Shown in pieces: positions 12,401 through 27,400 of a stretch of DNA of 64,000 bases. A model generated the notes under the pieces. The model had not been told where the DNA came from and searched no databases. It saw only the letters and a list, made by a program, of their open reading frames with translations. The stretch comes from Nageia nagi (lineage: Eukaryota; Pinophyta). The number at the start of each line of letters is the position of its first letter. Position 1 is the stretch's first letter. A program made the translations under genes and the position numbers. The stretch covers positions 20,274,001-20,338,000 of the forward strand of contig JBITNC010000002.1 in NCBI GenBank assembly GCA_050084985.1. Reading direction: 5' to 3'.

Positions 12401-15400
12401 TGACCAATGGAAGTGCCCTAAAATCCTAGGCGCAAGTTTCCAACTGATTGGAAATCCATAAACTTGCATTTTGACACCTAACTTGAAGGAGAAAAATGGA
12501 TTTTGACCAAAAGACAAAACCAAAGGCATAGATTGATGGAAAAAGGGGTTTCAAGCACATTTAGGTCTTTAATTTTTCAAATTTGATCAAGTTTTGAGGC
12601 CCAAAATGTTAGGCGCATGTTTACAGCTGTATGGAAATCCAATGGAGTGATTTTTGGCGCCTAACTTGGAGGGATAAGTGCAAAACTCAACAAAAATCAG
12701 TCCTAAGGTGCTCATTGGGTCAAAAATGGCATTTTCAATTTTAAGCAAGTTTGATGGCTCAAATTCCTAGGTGCAGGTTTTCAAGTTTTTCCAAATCCAA
12801 TGGAGTGAAAAATGGCACCTAAGATGAAAAATTTGACAAATTTGGTCAAAAATCAAGTTTGAGGTGTCCTTTAAGTGCAATTTGGCATTTTGAACACATT
12901 TAGGTCTTGGAAAAATCAATTTTGAGCACTTTTAAGCACCCTAAAGGCAAGGCGCAGGTTTGCAAGGCTATGGAAATCCAATGGGATGAATTTTGGCACC
13001 TAGCATGAGGAAAAAAGATAAATTTTGTCCAAAAGCCATGTGTGAGCACTTCATTGCATGGAAAATGCCATTTAAAACACATTTAGGTCTACAAAAAAGT
13101 GATTTTGAGCTCATTTAATGCCTCTAGCAGCTACGCGCAGGTTTTCATCTCATTACAACTCCATAGAACTAAAAATCAGCACCTAAGATGAAGAGATAAG
13201 TGTAAATTCACTCAAAAATCAAGTTGGACCCCTTCATTGCATGGAGAAAGACATTCCAAGCACATTTAACCTTTCAAATTTTTAATTTTGAGCACATTTA
13301 AGACACCAAAAAGCTAGGCACAGTTTTTCCAATCTTTTCAAATCCATACAAGTGAAAACTAGCACCCTAACTTGAGGAGGAACATCAAATTTTGCTTAAA
13401 AATCAAAAATTTTGCCTTCATTGCATGTAAAATGGAATTCTAAGCAACTTTAAACTTGAGAATTTTCAGATTTGAGCAAGTTTAAGTGCCCAAAAATCTA
13501 GGAGGCATTTTTCATTCCTATGGACATTTTCACTTTTTTTACCAAAAAAATCCATAGACATGAAAAATCGAAAATTTTGCCAAAAACTTCAAATCTTTCC
13601 CAAAACCTCCTAAAAGCCCCAAAACCTCTTAAAATTTGCCAAGTACCTTATAATCCTATCCTCCATCCATCCATAAGCTCAAATCCACTTTTTAAAAATT
13701 TTCCAAATTTTTGACCCCCCTATCTTTTTCGAAAAATAGACCAAAAAATCCACTTTTTTGAAAAATTCTCTCAGAATCCTTTGAAAATTTGCCACAATGA
13801 TCACATCACGGGCAAATCCAAATTCAAAGAAGGAAGGAGCTCAAAAGAATGCCAAAAGGATTTAGAACAAGGATTTGAAGCTCCAATTTTTGCTAAAGTA
13901 ATGCAAAACGCCTTGAAATGCATCCCAGAGGGCATCAATTTTTGTAAGTATTTTATTTTTAGTATATTTTAGTGAGATGAAATTGTTCTCCCACTAAAAC
14001 GATATTGTAATCTCAATTTAGCATTCAAATTAGCATTTTAAAGCTTTTTAGGAATTAGAGCAACACCCTCAAATTTTGACCTAAAAAATCTATAAATAGA
14101 CCATAGGGGGTCACATTTTGAGGCAAAATGTTGTAGTCCAAGAAATTTCCATTTTTTTTCAAAATTGAAATTTGTTGTAATTGAAGAGCAAATTGATGTA
14201 CTTATGCAAAACTCTTTTACAAACAATACAAATGGGTACAAGTTGATTCAAAGTGTGTTTTCATCTATGGGAGTGGTGGATTGATCTTTTTAGAGCAATT
14301 TCTATAATTTGAACATTTTTGTACCTTCTCTTTGAAAACTCCCGAGTTTTTAGGAGAATTTGTTGTAAACTTTTCAAAAATGTTTGAATTGTCTTGAATT
14401 GTTGCTAATTTATCTCCTGCTTGTTAAATGCTTAGTATTCTAAATCAACTTTCTCTTAAGACATCTTCCGGGATCTTTTGTTCAAAACTATCCACCTCCA
14501 CTCACGTTTAGTCCACTTGGTTGCATCAGTCCTATTCACACAGTATCAATAATCAATTCCGCTTCTCGCTCATCTTTGGAATGATTGGACAATAGTCATT
14601 CATTTCAAATACTTGATTGAATGGAACAAGATTTCTTAACCGATCCAAGAGAAAGAACATTTAAACAATGCTGCATTGTGATTACCTCTTTGAAGTCTAG
14701 CCAGTATTCGACCTCATTCTCACTTTTTCTTTTCTTTATTTTACACTTCCTTTAAAACTTATGGCAACTTTTGAACTATTGTAAGATAACACACCTCAGT
14801 CCCTACAAAAAATGTGAGTTAATAGTTATTACCTCTACTACACCACTCAGTCGATTCCCAAACAAGATCTACAATTTTAAAGCTCGTATTAACGACACGA
14901 ACTTTCCGATAGAAACCTTGGGGTATCAGTCCTTACAAGAGGAGTTCAATAACATGTTGTCACCTACATGCTGGTTCGCTTTCTTATCTTGATCATATAG
15001 GCGATCACCAAGTAAGAGGAAAGGTTTCCTTCCCAACACAGAAAAGATTTAATGGTTAATCTCAATAAAACTAGTGTCATGACCTTCAATACATCAAAGG
15101 CCATTGCTGACCAAACTCAGATCACATACCGGGGTAAGGTTATTGAGATAGCCACCTCCTACATGTACCTGGGGTAATCTTCATTGGTCCTTGATTCTCG
15201 ATGAGAGTAGTGGCCCCACCTAGAGTTCTTCGAGGATATGCAATAGTTTCCTCCCTCGAGAGACACGATGTCCAACTCCACTTCCAAGACATCTCGTCAA
15301 AGCTCCAACTATTCCATGCTCTAGTCACCCCCACAATGCTTTATGGTGTCAAGGTTTGTGGCCCCAATTTGAGGAGCTTATATTGAACGACAATTGACAA

Positions 15401-18400
15401 TATCCTAGTTGGGACATTATCTCGCTCCATTCGAAGCAAGAGGACCATTCCATATCACATCATGTTGGTTGAGTTTGGCTAGCTATAATGATCCAAACTA
15501 GGATAAAGCATGAATTATTCTTCTCAATTTCATATTTATAAATTGTGCCCTAGTTCATTGCTTCAACTCAAGAAAACTTCCTACATGCACCACTCAAACG
15601 TGAATATTTCAGAACAAAAACAAGACTGAAAAATGCATCAAATACTCTATATACCAAGAAGAACAAGTATGAACCACAAATGAGCAAGTATGGCACCCTA
15701 TAAGAGGGGCAAGCCTCTAAGGGGCTGAAAGAAGTATATGAAAGTACTCAAAAATGTGTCCTTGGATCTCCAAGGCTAGATGAACCACTTGGAAGGCTGA
15801 AGAAGGATGCAAGATGCACCAAGATGCCTCCTAATAATAGATGCTACACTCCAAGACTCCTGAAAGCTCAATCTTGAAAGTTGAAGTATCAAGGATGCCC
15901 TAGATGAATCCTCCAATGAATAACTTAGGGGTTTTCATCCCTAAGCCCTTTGAAACCAAGGGGGTTTTTGTCCCCAAGGTCTCTCTTGTTTGTTTCATCC
16001 ACAAGAGGGAAGAAGCAACCGCTCCTTGAAGAAGAAGAAGATTTGAAGTGATCATTTTTCAATTGGGCGCCCCTTCCTTAAATACATGAAAATGCACAAC
16101 ATGATGACATGGTTGACTCCCTTGAGGATAAAAACATCATCATCATGGCTGACTTGCTCTCGAGCTCAATTTTCATCCAAAGGGGGTCATGTGACCACTC
16201 ATTTTGCATGTGCTTGACGAGATCTATCCAACATTGAAGTTCTTACATCATTTAGAGATCTTGAGAGTACAAGTTACACATCATTACATCAAAGGGCATG
16301 TGACAACACCAAAAATATCTCAAAAGGTATGTGACAATGCCAAAAATATTAAAAACATTCCTTAGTACTAAAATCACACCTAACAAAGAGAGAGGGGCAT
16401 CGCACTCTAAGTGACTTAAAAAAATATTACATTGCAACAAATGAGTGGCACCCTCAATTTTGGGTCGTTAAAATACCACCCCTCCTAAAATTGCTTGTCC
16501 CCAAGCAATGCCAACATCCATCTCTTTGTCACTGACAATTCAGGGTCCCAAATCAACCTTGGAGAAGGCCCATCATGTCAATGTTGTGTCATTGTAACTG
16601 CAAATCCAACATGCCAAAGCTAAAATTTCTTCCTCTTGACGGCAAGAGCAACCAATGGTGCAAAAGATGAAGGATAAATCTCCAAGGAACAATGTTGCGA
16701 TCATGAAAGATGAAAACCGTGCCCAAAATAGCCTCCAATGGCTTGCTGAAAATGGTTTACAAATCTTCCATGCATGCACTTCCCCTCTCACCAAGCTCCC
16801 ACTAAAGAATGATGCCAATGGAACTCCATGGATGACATGAACGAACAATGGTTGAAGGGGAGAAAGAAGAGTCTTCAAGATGAGAGTCACAATGCCCAAT
16901 GCATCATGATGACGTCCAAGGAGTAATGCGACAACAAAGAAGAGTGAAGGCTGCCTCCAAATGTTGGTCAGAAATAGTTTCCACTCTTTCCTTGCATCCA
17001 AATTTCCACTCACCAAGCTCTCACTGAATGTTGAAGCTGATGAATCTCCATGGATAATGGATTATTAACCAAGGACTGCAAAAGTAGAAATCAGCAAGTC
17101 CATGGTCGTGTATGCTCCCAAGAAGCCTCCCAACATTGGCTGATCCTGGATAAGTGCAAAAGCTAAGCTGGGATAGGCCTGATTTCTTTGGAATCAGGTC
17201 TGATTTTGCCCTAAATTTCTGATCTTTTCCCCTTTTGGAGCTGCATACTGAAAATGTTCAACAAGGGTAAGCCATCCTTCAAGAATGGGGCTGAAAAGAG
17301 AGTGAAAACCTGATAAAAATCATGGAATTTTATAAAAATTGGAGATGAAATAATGCAAATATGGATCATGATACTTCCTCATTCCAGAGTTTTGCTCCCC
17401 TATGTTTAGAGTATCAAAATTCCCAAGTCTCTCCCTTCCCAACATCTATCATAGTGCTATATACTGGGCTGAAAAGAGAAGGCAAATCTGATTTTGAATC
17501 AAAGCTGTCACAAAAATCAGCAAAGAAGCAATACCAAAGATGATCCAAGCACTCTTTCACTATTGGATTTTGTTTCCCAATGCTCATTTTCCTCATCTCC
17601 CAAGGTGGTATATTGGGGAAAGGTAGAACTCACAAACTCTTCAAAAGAGGAAAACCAAATGATCTTCAAACAAGGGCTGTTGCGACTAAGGAAGGTCACC
17701 CTTGGACATTAATATATTTTCTTTCTTTCTTGGGAACATGTTTGTACCAAAAATGAGAAAGGTGCCTTGGATCTGAGACGAGTAGATCTTATGAACCAGG
17801 CTCTTTTAGCTAAACAAGGTTGGAAGCTCTTGCAAAATACGAACATTGGATGGCTCAAAGTGTTGAAGGCAAAATACCTGAGAGGACAGAGGGATTTTTT
17901 GGACGACGAGGATCCAGTCCAAGGTTCTTGGAATGGCCTGAAACAAATAAAATGGATCTTAAAAAGGGCCAAAGATGGAAACTTGGAAAAGGAGAAACAT
18001 TGATTTTTGGAGAGATAGATGGCTGAAAGAGACACCTCTTATTGAAGAGCGAGCCTTTGCTCCCCTAGCACTGATAATGCTTTAGTATTTTGAAAGAAAA
18101 GTTTTTATATTTCCTATGCACTATAGGTGGCCAAATCAAATGGAAAGATCTTACTCTTCCTAATCTTGGTGAAATTGTTCTAAGAGCTTGGCAGAATTTA
18201 TCCTCTACCATCCACTCCTTCCTGAGGAGAAGGATAGCAGAAAATTCTCAGATTTAGGGTGCAAACAAAACATGTTCATTTGCAATTAATGCACTTATGT
18301 AACCGGACTAAATCAACTTGTGGAACCCTTGTTTTTACTATAATATAATAATAAAAAAAAAAACAGTAACAGCAACAAGATATTGTTTTATACTTTATAA

Positions 18401-21400
18401 CTTGCATTCTACAACAACATGCATGTTGAAAGACTCTGCATATGAGTAGAGGTTGCAAGCAAGCACCATAATTTTTCAGATTTTGTTGTGCTTTTAACGT
18501 CTACTATGATGCAATATGCACTACTATTAGCAATGCTGATTCTACTGACCTGGCAAACTTGCAGAGGGTTTGAAATTAAACTACCCTGTTTAACAAAGTA
18601 GCACAACCTTAATCTTGTTTGGTTTCTTTTTTGATGAAAAAAAATCCAAAACTAAATTTAGTTTTCTCTCCATCTTCACAATTGAAAAGAATATTAAAAA
18701 GAGGTACGAAACAATGGCAATGAAAACACACAGTTCTCATACAATTTCGACAAATAATAAAATATATTTACAACAAAAGTTGGTTATGACATCATTGGGA
18801 ATATTTTCATCGATTTCTTGTTATACGAAGAAAGTTATGACATATTTTTCATCTAATGAACTCCCCAATTTTCAAAACCATGCCACTCTCCATTGGGCAA
18901 AGACAGTTGTGGCATTGCTTGGTGCATACAAATTCAACATTTATTGATTAGAAGTCTAAATTAAGATTATTAATAGCTAAAAAGTGGTATTGAAAGTCAA
19001 GTTAGATTAGGCCTCATGAATAAATTGTCTAATCGTTGAAAGACAGTTGTGGCATTGCTTGGTGCATACAAATTCAACATATATTGATTAGAAGTCTAAA
19101 TTAAGATTATTAATAGCTAAAAAGTGGTATTGAATGTCAAGTTCGCTTAGGCCTCATGAATAACTTGTCTAGTTGTTGGGCTACATTACAGATAATCGGT
19201 AATATTGTAACCTCAAACCAGAATAATATGACTGATAATTCTAGTCTCACAAAAGTTGCCATGTAGGTGATTGCATCCTAAGTGATTGAGATATTGACAC
19301 TTTGTGGCATTAGGATTCTGTGATTTGAAATATTTAAGACATGTCACAAACTCAAGACTATAAAATGCCAAATTCCTGATACATTTACTTACTCACGCAA
19401 GATTGCATTATGAAAGTTGGAACCATCAGCCTCAGCATCCTGCAAAAGATAAGCGATTACAATTCTGTTTTTCTGACAAATGGCATTGTCAAATTGCAGT
19501 TTACAGGAAAAAATTTATAATATCCAAAGATGAAAAAAGTAGGTAAATAGGACTCAAAAATAAATCCAATTAGAAAACAAAAGAAATATAGAGGGACCTG
19601 AGCTCTGAAAAGGAACAAAATACTAAACAATGAAAATGCCAAACATAACCAATGACATACAGCGCAAGTGGGTAAACCCAAACCATAAGATCTAAAACCT
19701 CTTCAATTAAATTTATCCACATACAGAAGTAACAATAATAAAGAAAAAGGATAAACATAGTTGAAAACCTCCAACCAAATGGGGAATTACAAGTGTACAG
19801 CATGCATATGATACGATTGTAGAATTAATATCAAATTCTAAAGAATACAAATTTTCTTCTGAAGAGCAAAACTTACTCGAAATTTGGCAGACTGAAGATT
19901 GGCTCGAGAAAAAAAAGCATTTTGAATATATGCATAGCTGAAATCAACACCTGACAAATCCTAAGGAAAAGAAGAAAGAAAAAGTTAAAAGGTCATAAAT
20001 ATCTCATTTTTTTGCCTTCCTCTTCTAAAGAACATTGAGTAACGGATTCATAACTAAAAATTTTAGTCTACTCTATGTCGTAAAAATAATATGCAAATAT
20101 CAGATCAAGATACAACAAAACTAATTACTGAGACTAGTGATCAATCATGAGAGTGTACAAAAAAGAAAATCAAGGTGTAGATATGTATTCAAGTTAGAAG
20201 GATTTGAAAGAACCATGGGATTAGGGTTGTTTGAGTTTTGTGACCCTTTGTCCATTTTCTGCAATGACTTGGAGATTTTCGCCAGAAAAATATACAAATG
20301 AAAATGATTTCTCTTCTTTGTGCCTCTCACTGGAATTTTAGGAAAACCTGCCCTAAGCAATATTCATTCCATTTCACATGATCATTCAGAACCAATCATG
20401 TAAACATATCATTACTAGCACAAGATGTTTTTTACTGTCTTATAAGCCTTCTCTACAAGCTAAAGTTGTCTGTTCAGTTAAGTATCCTTGATCTATTTTT
20501 ATGAGAAGTGTTTGGTTCAAACAGTTAGGAATCTCATGGGCTTTCATGATTGCAATCATCCTCTGAATTAGTTTATGGTTCATTTCAGGCTAGCCAGGAA
20601 AGACAATATTGAATTGGTTTAATTCCCATCTTAGCAATACAATGATGGCATTGAAAATAAAGGGATGTCCACCTCTGAGTAAGGTTCGATAATGATGATT
20701 GAAAATACCAGGGCAATTCATAAAGAACATATCGAACTGTTGAACCTAAAGTGTTATAACAGGCACAAATTAATTAAAGAACAAAGAGAATGGAATACAA
20801 AGGAACATAAACCATTCAATATACAATAAGAATGATATCAACTAAAGAAGAAATTAATCAAAAATATTCATTCATATTTATCATTGTAAGAAGATTACAG
20901 TTGACATATCTCCAACAGCTCCATCTTGTCTCCAGCTTCCAATAGATTGCTTGCAGACAGCATATGCCTTAATTCTTCTTAGGCAGCCAAAGTCTGGTCT
21001 CTTTTATTCTTTGTCACTTCTTCTTTTTTAATTGAAATGCTGTAATTTTGTCTTCTAGGGTTTTAAATTGGTCTGTAAACAATCCCTTCTGCACTTAGGT
21101 GATTTGGTTGGATGATATGAACAGCTGTACACTGATCATAAGTCGCATACATCCATAATCTTCTGCAAACAATTTCAGTCATTCCTCCTCTCTTCGTAGA
21201 TAATTTCTTCTCTTTTATTGATGCTCTTGGAGTATTTGAGGGAACTTTACACCTCTCCTATTTCTGGATGAATATATCATACATGTTTGAATCTTCACTT
21301 TAAGATTTGCTATGTCAGGACTCCAATGATAAGATTTGTCCAATCTTAGACAAAGCAATATAATTCATGTTCTGGTTTTGACTAGCCTTTCCCCGCAAAC

Positions 21401-24400
21401 TAGCTGATGCTTTTCTTCCTCTAAATTTGTCACATCACTTCCAGTTTTATTCAGCCTTGCAAGATATGGTTTCCTTCAATCTTGAGGTCTGTATTTACCT
21501 TCCATGCATGACCAGTTTTTCTTCTTTGACAGACCCTTTAGATAAGCATCCGTCAATGGTTTTCTTCATTCAAACAACTGAAAATCCTTAGACAAACTGC
21601 TCAATCACCTATGTATTTGGTCTGACGTAGGCACACTGACTAGTTCAAATGAACAATCATCCATAGTCTCATTCTTGTCTCTTAGCAACTTGAACTCCTT
21701 TTCAAATCACTTTCTTAACTCTTCCTAAGTATGTGTTTTGTCCATTGTCTTGCTCATGTATCAATCACTCTCACTCCCTAAAGAATAGCAGGAAATGCTC
21801 ATCACCAATATCTCTTCTCCAACTGGTTGTTCTTCATCCATAGGGTAATGCACGTGTTGCAATTATGTACTAGATATTGACTCATGTTGTTAACTTGACA
21901 AGCTTTTCCTTCTTGCCTAATGAAAAGTTAATATCTTATTTGAGCCCCATTTATGCAATTTCATATGAGCCCTAGTTCGGTTCATTACAGGAATTGCATG
22001 TGATATATATTATTGTACTGGCTGAATCATAGCAGAGAGTTATAATAATGTTTGGGTGCCCACTTGACCTAGTTTAGGGAGCACAATGCAAGGTCTCCTT
22101 CCACATTGGGAATTCATATCTCAGTAGATATCTTTGAATATTGGGAGGTCACCCCCTCGAAATGGCAAACAACTTTAGAATCTACACTTCAGCATTCATC
22201 CAAAAAGAAAAGTAGCTTATTATAAAAATATCATTAATCCAAAACTTGAAGCTCCTTCCTATCCACATAAGATTATTAGTTTCAAAAAGAAACTTTTGGT
22301 CGCAAAATTAAGAACTAATTCACATGAACTACATAGTAAGACTAGTAGGTGGGCTATACCTAAAACACCTTGGGAAAAGCAAATTTGTAAGTTTTGCAAC
22401 TTAGATACCATACAGAATGAGACACATTTTCTCTTTTTTTGCCTACTCTACAAAGACATTAGACAAACCTACAAAAGTATTTGTAATTACATCTTGATCC
22501 ATGAATTCTTAAACCAAGATAACCAAAACAAGCTTGGTGATTTTATTATACAACTTCATTATATGAGAAGCAATCATTCAAATACTTAATTGGCATGTAT
22601 TTACTTTTAGACAAACTTTGATAGGTCCTACAAACCAATGGGGTATAAAAGGACATTAAAAGACTTATTTTATTGTGAACTTGTTTTACTCTATTATTAT
22701 AGATTTAGACTTTGTGTATGGTGTTTTGTTATCAACTGCTCTGTTATATAACTTGTGCTAGCATTAGTTGATGCTATTACGACATCAAGTGTGGAATTCC
22801 ATGTGATATCTATTATTGTACTAGCTGAATCGTAACAAAGGGGGTTTTGGTAATATCTGGGTGCCCACTTAACGTGATGGGGATTGGGGAATATAACATA
22901 GGGTCCCCTCCCATAATGAGGTCATCTCTCTATTCAGCCTTAGAGAAAGGGATATCTATGTGTACAAGCTCTCAATAGCCACATTACCACTACGCTTCAG
23001 TATCATCCATGATATTACCATAATGCGCCAACATCATTGTTGTAAGCCACTGCTAGGATTTGAACCTTGGTGGAAGTTGAGAAACCCCAGTGGCCCTACT
23101 AGTCAATCAAGAACCTATTGTAAAAAAAAAAGATCATGTTCTATTAGTTTTAAAAGAAATAAGACAACAAATTCCACACATCAAACACACAATGGAATAA
23201 ATATTTATATTAATCATAACATCAACATCTGTAAATCTTCATTTTCATACCAATGTGCATAATCACTCATAAATCAGCAATCACTCCAAACTATGCTCTC
23301 ACATCCTTGGCATCTAGGTACAGAACACCATACATGTGAATCTATAAAGAGGTTTTCATCATACTGGTATCATGGTTGATAATAACCACTCAAGAAAAAA
23401 TAGAATTCCTCATAATCACTCACCATACATTATTCTCATGGTATATGCAATTATAACAGCATAGAATAACGTCATAACAACACCTAGAAGCTCATCACAT
23501 GTAGATGTAAATGGCATCATGTGAGATGTCAATAACATATGCAACAGCTGTCTACCATGATCCTGAAGTTACTTCCGATAACCCTAACAGTGCATCTTAT
23601 GATAAGTGACTTCAACTAAGGATCTTGCAGCTATGCACAAATAGTTCATTTTCTATAAATCAACTTCAACATAGTCAGTTCATCATTTTCTATAAATCAA
23701 CTTCAACATAGTCAGTTCACGATTGCAATTACTATAGATCACCTAGTGCAATCAAACAAGTACTGGTGGTTAGAATAGTCATGACTCATAACAATCAACT
23801 TGCCTGGTGAAACACACAAAATTCTGTCAAAATAGCAGTACTCAGTCTGCAGCCAGTAGCCTTCCTGTAACCAGTGCTTTTATTTTGGTCACCATAACCT
23901 TAAATGAGGTCAAATACAAGATAATAATCCAGTTCAAGGTCTCTGACAACTCTTGCAGTTACTCACGTCAGAATAAATTATTCTGACAACATTATGCTAT
24001 GCACTAGAGATAACCTTCTTTCTCAAAATAATTTCTAGTTAATGTGAAGAAAATCGGACTTCATTCATATGAATGATATCGTTGATGAGGTGCATATTTT
24101 AGTTAGGTGAAACAATCAAGGGAAAATAATGCTGACAGAGTTTTGGTGGGTCTATTCAGTTGTCAAAACCTAATATATTTTACATCAAGTGCCAATTCAG
24201 CAGGAGAGAAATCAGGTATATATTAAAACAATTACAAATACAATATGATGCTATCACAAGGGATGATGTCGTAATGAAGTCAATTTGTCAATAAAGTGTT
24301 TTCAAACTCTTCCAGGTTTTGTTTGTAATTTGGGACATGTCTCCAATCTGAGGCTTTCCTCTAAATAGTTCAAACATGGAATTGATTGTCTTGAAACCGA

Positions 24401-27400
24401 GTTTTAAATTCACCATAGGATGGTTTCTGTGCTTAATCTTCACACACGTATGATATGCTTTCAACACACCTAGCTTGAAAAGGAATATGTTGACACACAA
24501 CTAATCAGTTTTTAAAACGTTCATGTGAGATGAGCATTCTACTTGGATTATGACTCCAAAAATGTTACACAACAAAACAAGAATGACCATGTGTCTAGCA
24601 TAGTACCTTCTAAGAGAGCCACTGCACTAAAAATTATGCAACAAGAAGCAAATCAAATTCATATCAATAATCCCAAAAACCAGAATAAACAAAATTTTGT
24701 TTGAAAAGCAGTCCATTACCAGTTTAGAAAGGTTGAGGCCAGAAAGTTTAGTTCCCCGAAGCCTCACTCGCTTTGATTGTATGCATTTAATAACTTCTTT
24801 ACGAGTCATTTCGGGTTTCCCTTCATCATCATCCTTCTTTTGGTTAAGATAATTATTTATATCTTCAATTAAACCCTGCAATCCATCATAGAGAATTTTT
24901 ATCTGAAGAACTAGGATTTGCTCTGTACATTGATTACTAACAGGTCAACTTATTTCAGTTACTTAAAAGCAATACAAATCATTGTCATTTGAAGTGTAGC
25001 ATTCTGCCAAACTCTTTAACTTAAGAGAGCTTTTATAATATTCAACCAAAGAGGAAACAAAAGGAAAACTGAAATAGTAATATGAAAGGAAGGAAAGCAC
25101 AGTAATGAAATCCAAATATATCTTTGTCCTCGACAAATCCTGGTACAGGTATAATGACCAAAGTCAAGTTTCAGACCACAACATCTAAATATTGGACATA
25201 TAAAAGAAAATTTATTAAAGCATACATTTGCAAATTGCCAAGCCTGGCATACTAAGACCTTAAAAATCTGAAGCTTTCTTGTAAAAAAGTTATTCATATT
25301 ATAAAGCAAAAAGACACAGAAAAGTAAATCATTGATTAGATGACTCCATTTAGGATAAGATTCTGCTAAAGCCAATTTATTGTGTGGTCAGATGACAAGC
25401 AGTACTAGATATCGTCATCTTATACTAATCCAATGTCATTTACATCATTCGAGGAACAAAAATGACAAGTACATGAGGAATTAACTGACCCTTATGATCT
25501 GCACCTCCAAGCATCTTATTATAATCCAAACTGTGACCAAGGAATTATTAGAAGGAATGTTGTCAAAAACCAGTCATTCATATAATGCTTGTCTGTCTCT
25601 CCTGACTTTAATGTTACTCCCTAGGTGCATATCCGTGACAAGTTCAGATACAGTAGAAATCACAATACCCATGCCAGGAAGTAAGGTTGGATTTTTTGGC
25701 ACATGTAGAAGTACAAAAATTGCTTAGTTAAACAGCCTCTAGCAACATGGAGAATGAAAGCTTCATTTAGAAAACTTTGCAGTCTCTATTTGGAAGTTTT
25801 TCACTGCAAGACCCTTAAGATTTAAAAGAAGCCACATTCTCCACAAATATTGAGTCAAATGTTGCTATAATATATTTGAATCCAAGAAAATACACATATT
25901 TGATAACTAAGTGGCAAATTGTATGTCCAAACTCATGGAAGAAAGCCTCAATTCATTGCAAATAAAAAGTAGTAAGTTAATAAATGAAACAGGGAAAAGA
26001 CCATCTTATCAATCTGGATGACAAGTTTACCTGCTAAGATGGTAACCATCATAGGGAAAACAAACCGGAAAAAGTCATTTAATCCTGTAGGTGAAAAACA
26101 GCCACTAAGATGGTTATCATTGTGGGGGAGAAAACCAGGAAAGAGTCATGTAATCTTATAGCTGAAAAACAGCCAACTCATGAAACAGGAGCATGAGATC
26201 ATTTTTAAGAGTTCAAAGGCTAAAAATCTTAGATCATCAAGCGCATGTACAAACACCCTATCATAAGGGTTCACTTAGTATTCATTCACTGTTGTTTTCT
26301 ATCTCTAGTGGTGCACAATATTACACAATTTCGTCAACTAAAATAATGATTTTTTTCATTCAGTAAAAAATATATTTCATTTTCATTTCATCACATAAGC
26401 ACAAGTTTTGACTCTCTATCTCTAATGCTATCCATACATGTTAACTCCATACTAAGTCTTCGTAATTATTTTTCACAATTAAATAATTGCATATAGATTA
26501 ACTGTAGGATTAATCCTTGAGACAATGAAATGTGAAAAAATCATAGAATCCAAAAAAAAAACAGCCCTAGTCAACTTCTATTGTAATGTGACATGCATCT
26601 TACTTTTGATTTATTTTCCTAGGTAAAGATGTAAAAATTATATTTATATTTTAAAGGCAAGTTAGAAGGATTAACAGGTAGCATGGTTTGCAAATTCCTA
26701 AAGAATTGACTCTGATTACAATTTCAATTTAACTATTATCTGATCAAAAAATTTCAATTTCATAAACCTACGTTTGAATAGAAGGATGGATCGTAAGAAA
26801 AAAGAACTGGCTGTTTAGTTGCAACATGGATCTTGGAATAAAAAGATTGAATTAAGGATTATGTTGAAGCCAATTTTGTTGTTTCCAAACACCTCGGATG
26901 TTATAAAACTGTCCTAGCATTTGGTTGTCCATCTTTTATGTTTCACCTTTCTCTTTCTCATGCTATGGCTTTGTTTTACTATAATAAGAAAACTCTAAAA
27001 GTAATGTTCAAATTGAGTTGCTGAAGGTGCACAAGGCATTACTTTCCATCAATTCCTCTTAAGTGTTTTGCTTCCACCTTAATTTAGACACAAAAGTATT
27101 ATCCCCAATCCCACCATATTACAAACTCCATAGAAATCAAGCCTTTTAAATAAATGGAAAAAAACAGGAACCAATAAAGATAGTATTACAAATAATTGAT
27201 AGTATTCTGCTTCTCGTAGCAATTCGTGGTATCCTGTAGCGTCAAGAATGGGAACAGCACCATCACGCAACCAATTCAAAATATGTCGAAAATGCGTTCC
27301 ATCCCTATCAATCAATAAAGTCCCCTACATAGCATTAAATTTAATTAATAGAAAAAAACTAATACATCAAATAAAATATATTAATAACATCATTAAAAAT

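Larger units (their letters stand above)
11144..15038 (+). mobile_element. Solo long LTR, copy 1 (3.9 kb), inserted in a LINE
   Basis: Starts TGTTGTACCC and ends TTCCCAACA. It is flanked by CAGAC (11139-11143) and CAGAA (15039-15043), a near-perfect 5-bp target duplication within the LINE frame. The start does not recur at the end, so this is a single LTR, not a two-LTR element. Inside are about 58-bp repeats (11460-11700), eight units of about 183 bp (12180-13560) and a TATA box (CTATAAATAG, near 14091). A conserved segment (AGCAAATTGATGTA...ACTCTTTTA) follows. Copies of the same LTR occur at 45620-50444 (plus) and from 61039 (minus). Confidence 0.82.

Noticed and set aside
18615-18947. 110-codon plus-strand open frame as a gene
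   Set aside because: No family resemblance, Lys/Ser/Thr-rich AT-driven composition, and it runs into the 140-bp tandem duplication.
15039-22590. LINE pieces at 15039-15483 and 22230-22590 as one split copy
   Set aside because: Two host exons (19393-19960) lie between them, so they must be separate insertions.
23040-23110. Functional tRNA gene on the minus strand
   Set aside because: Only the A and B boxes are tRNA-like; no acceptor or anticodon stem can be formed, so a SINE head is the better reading.
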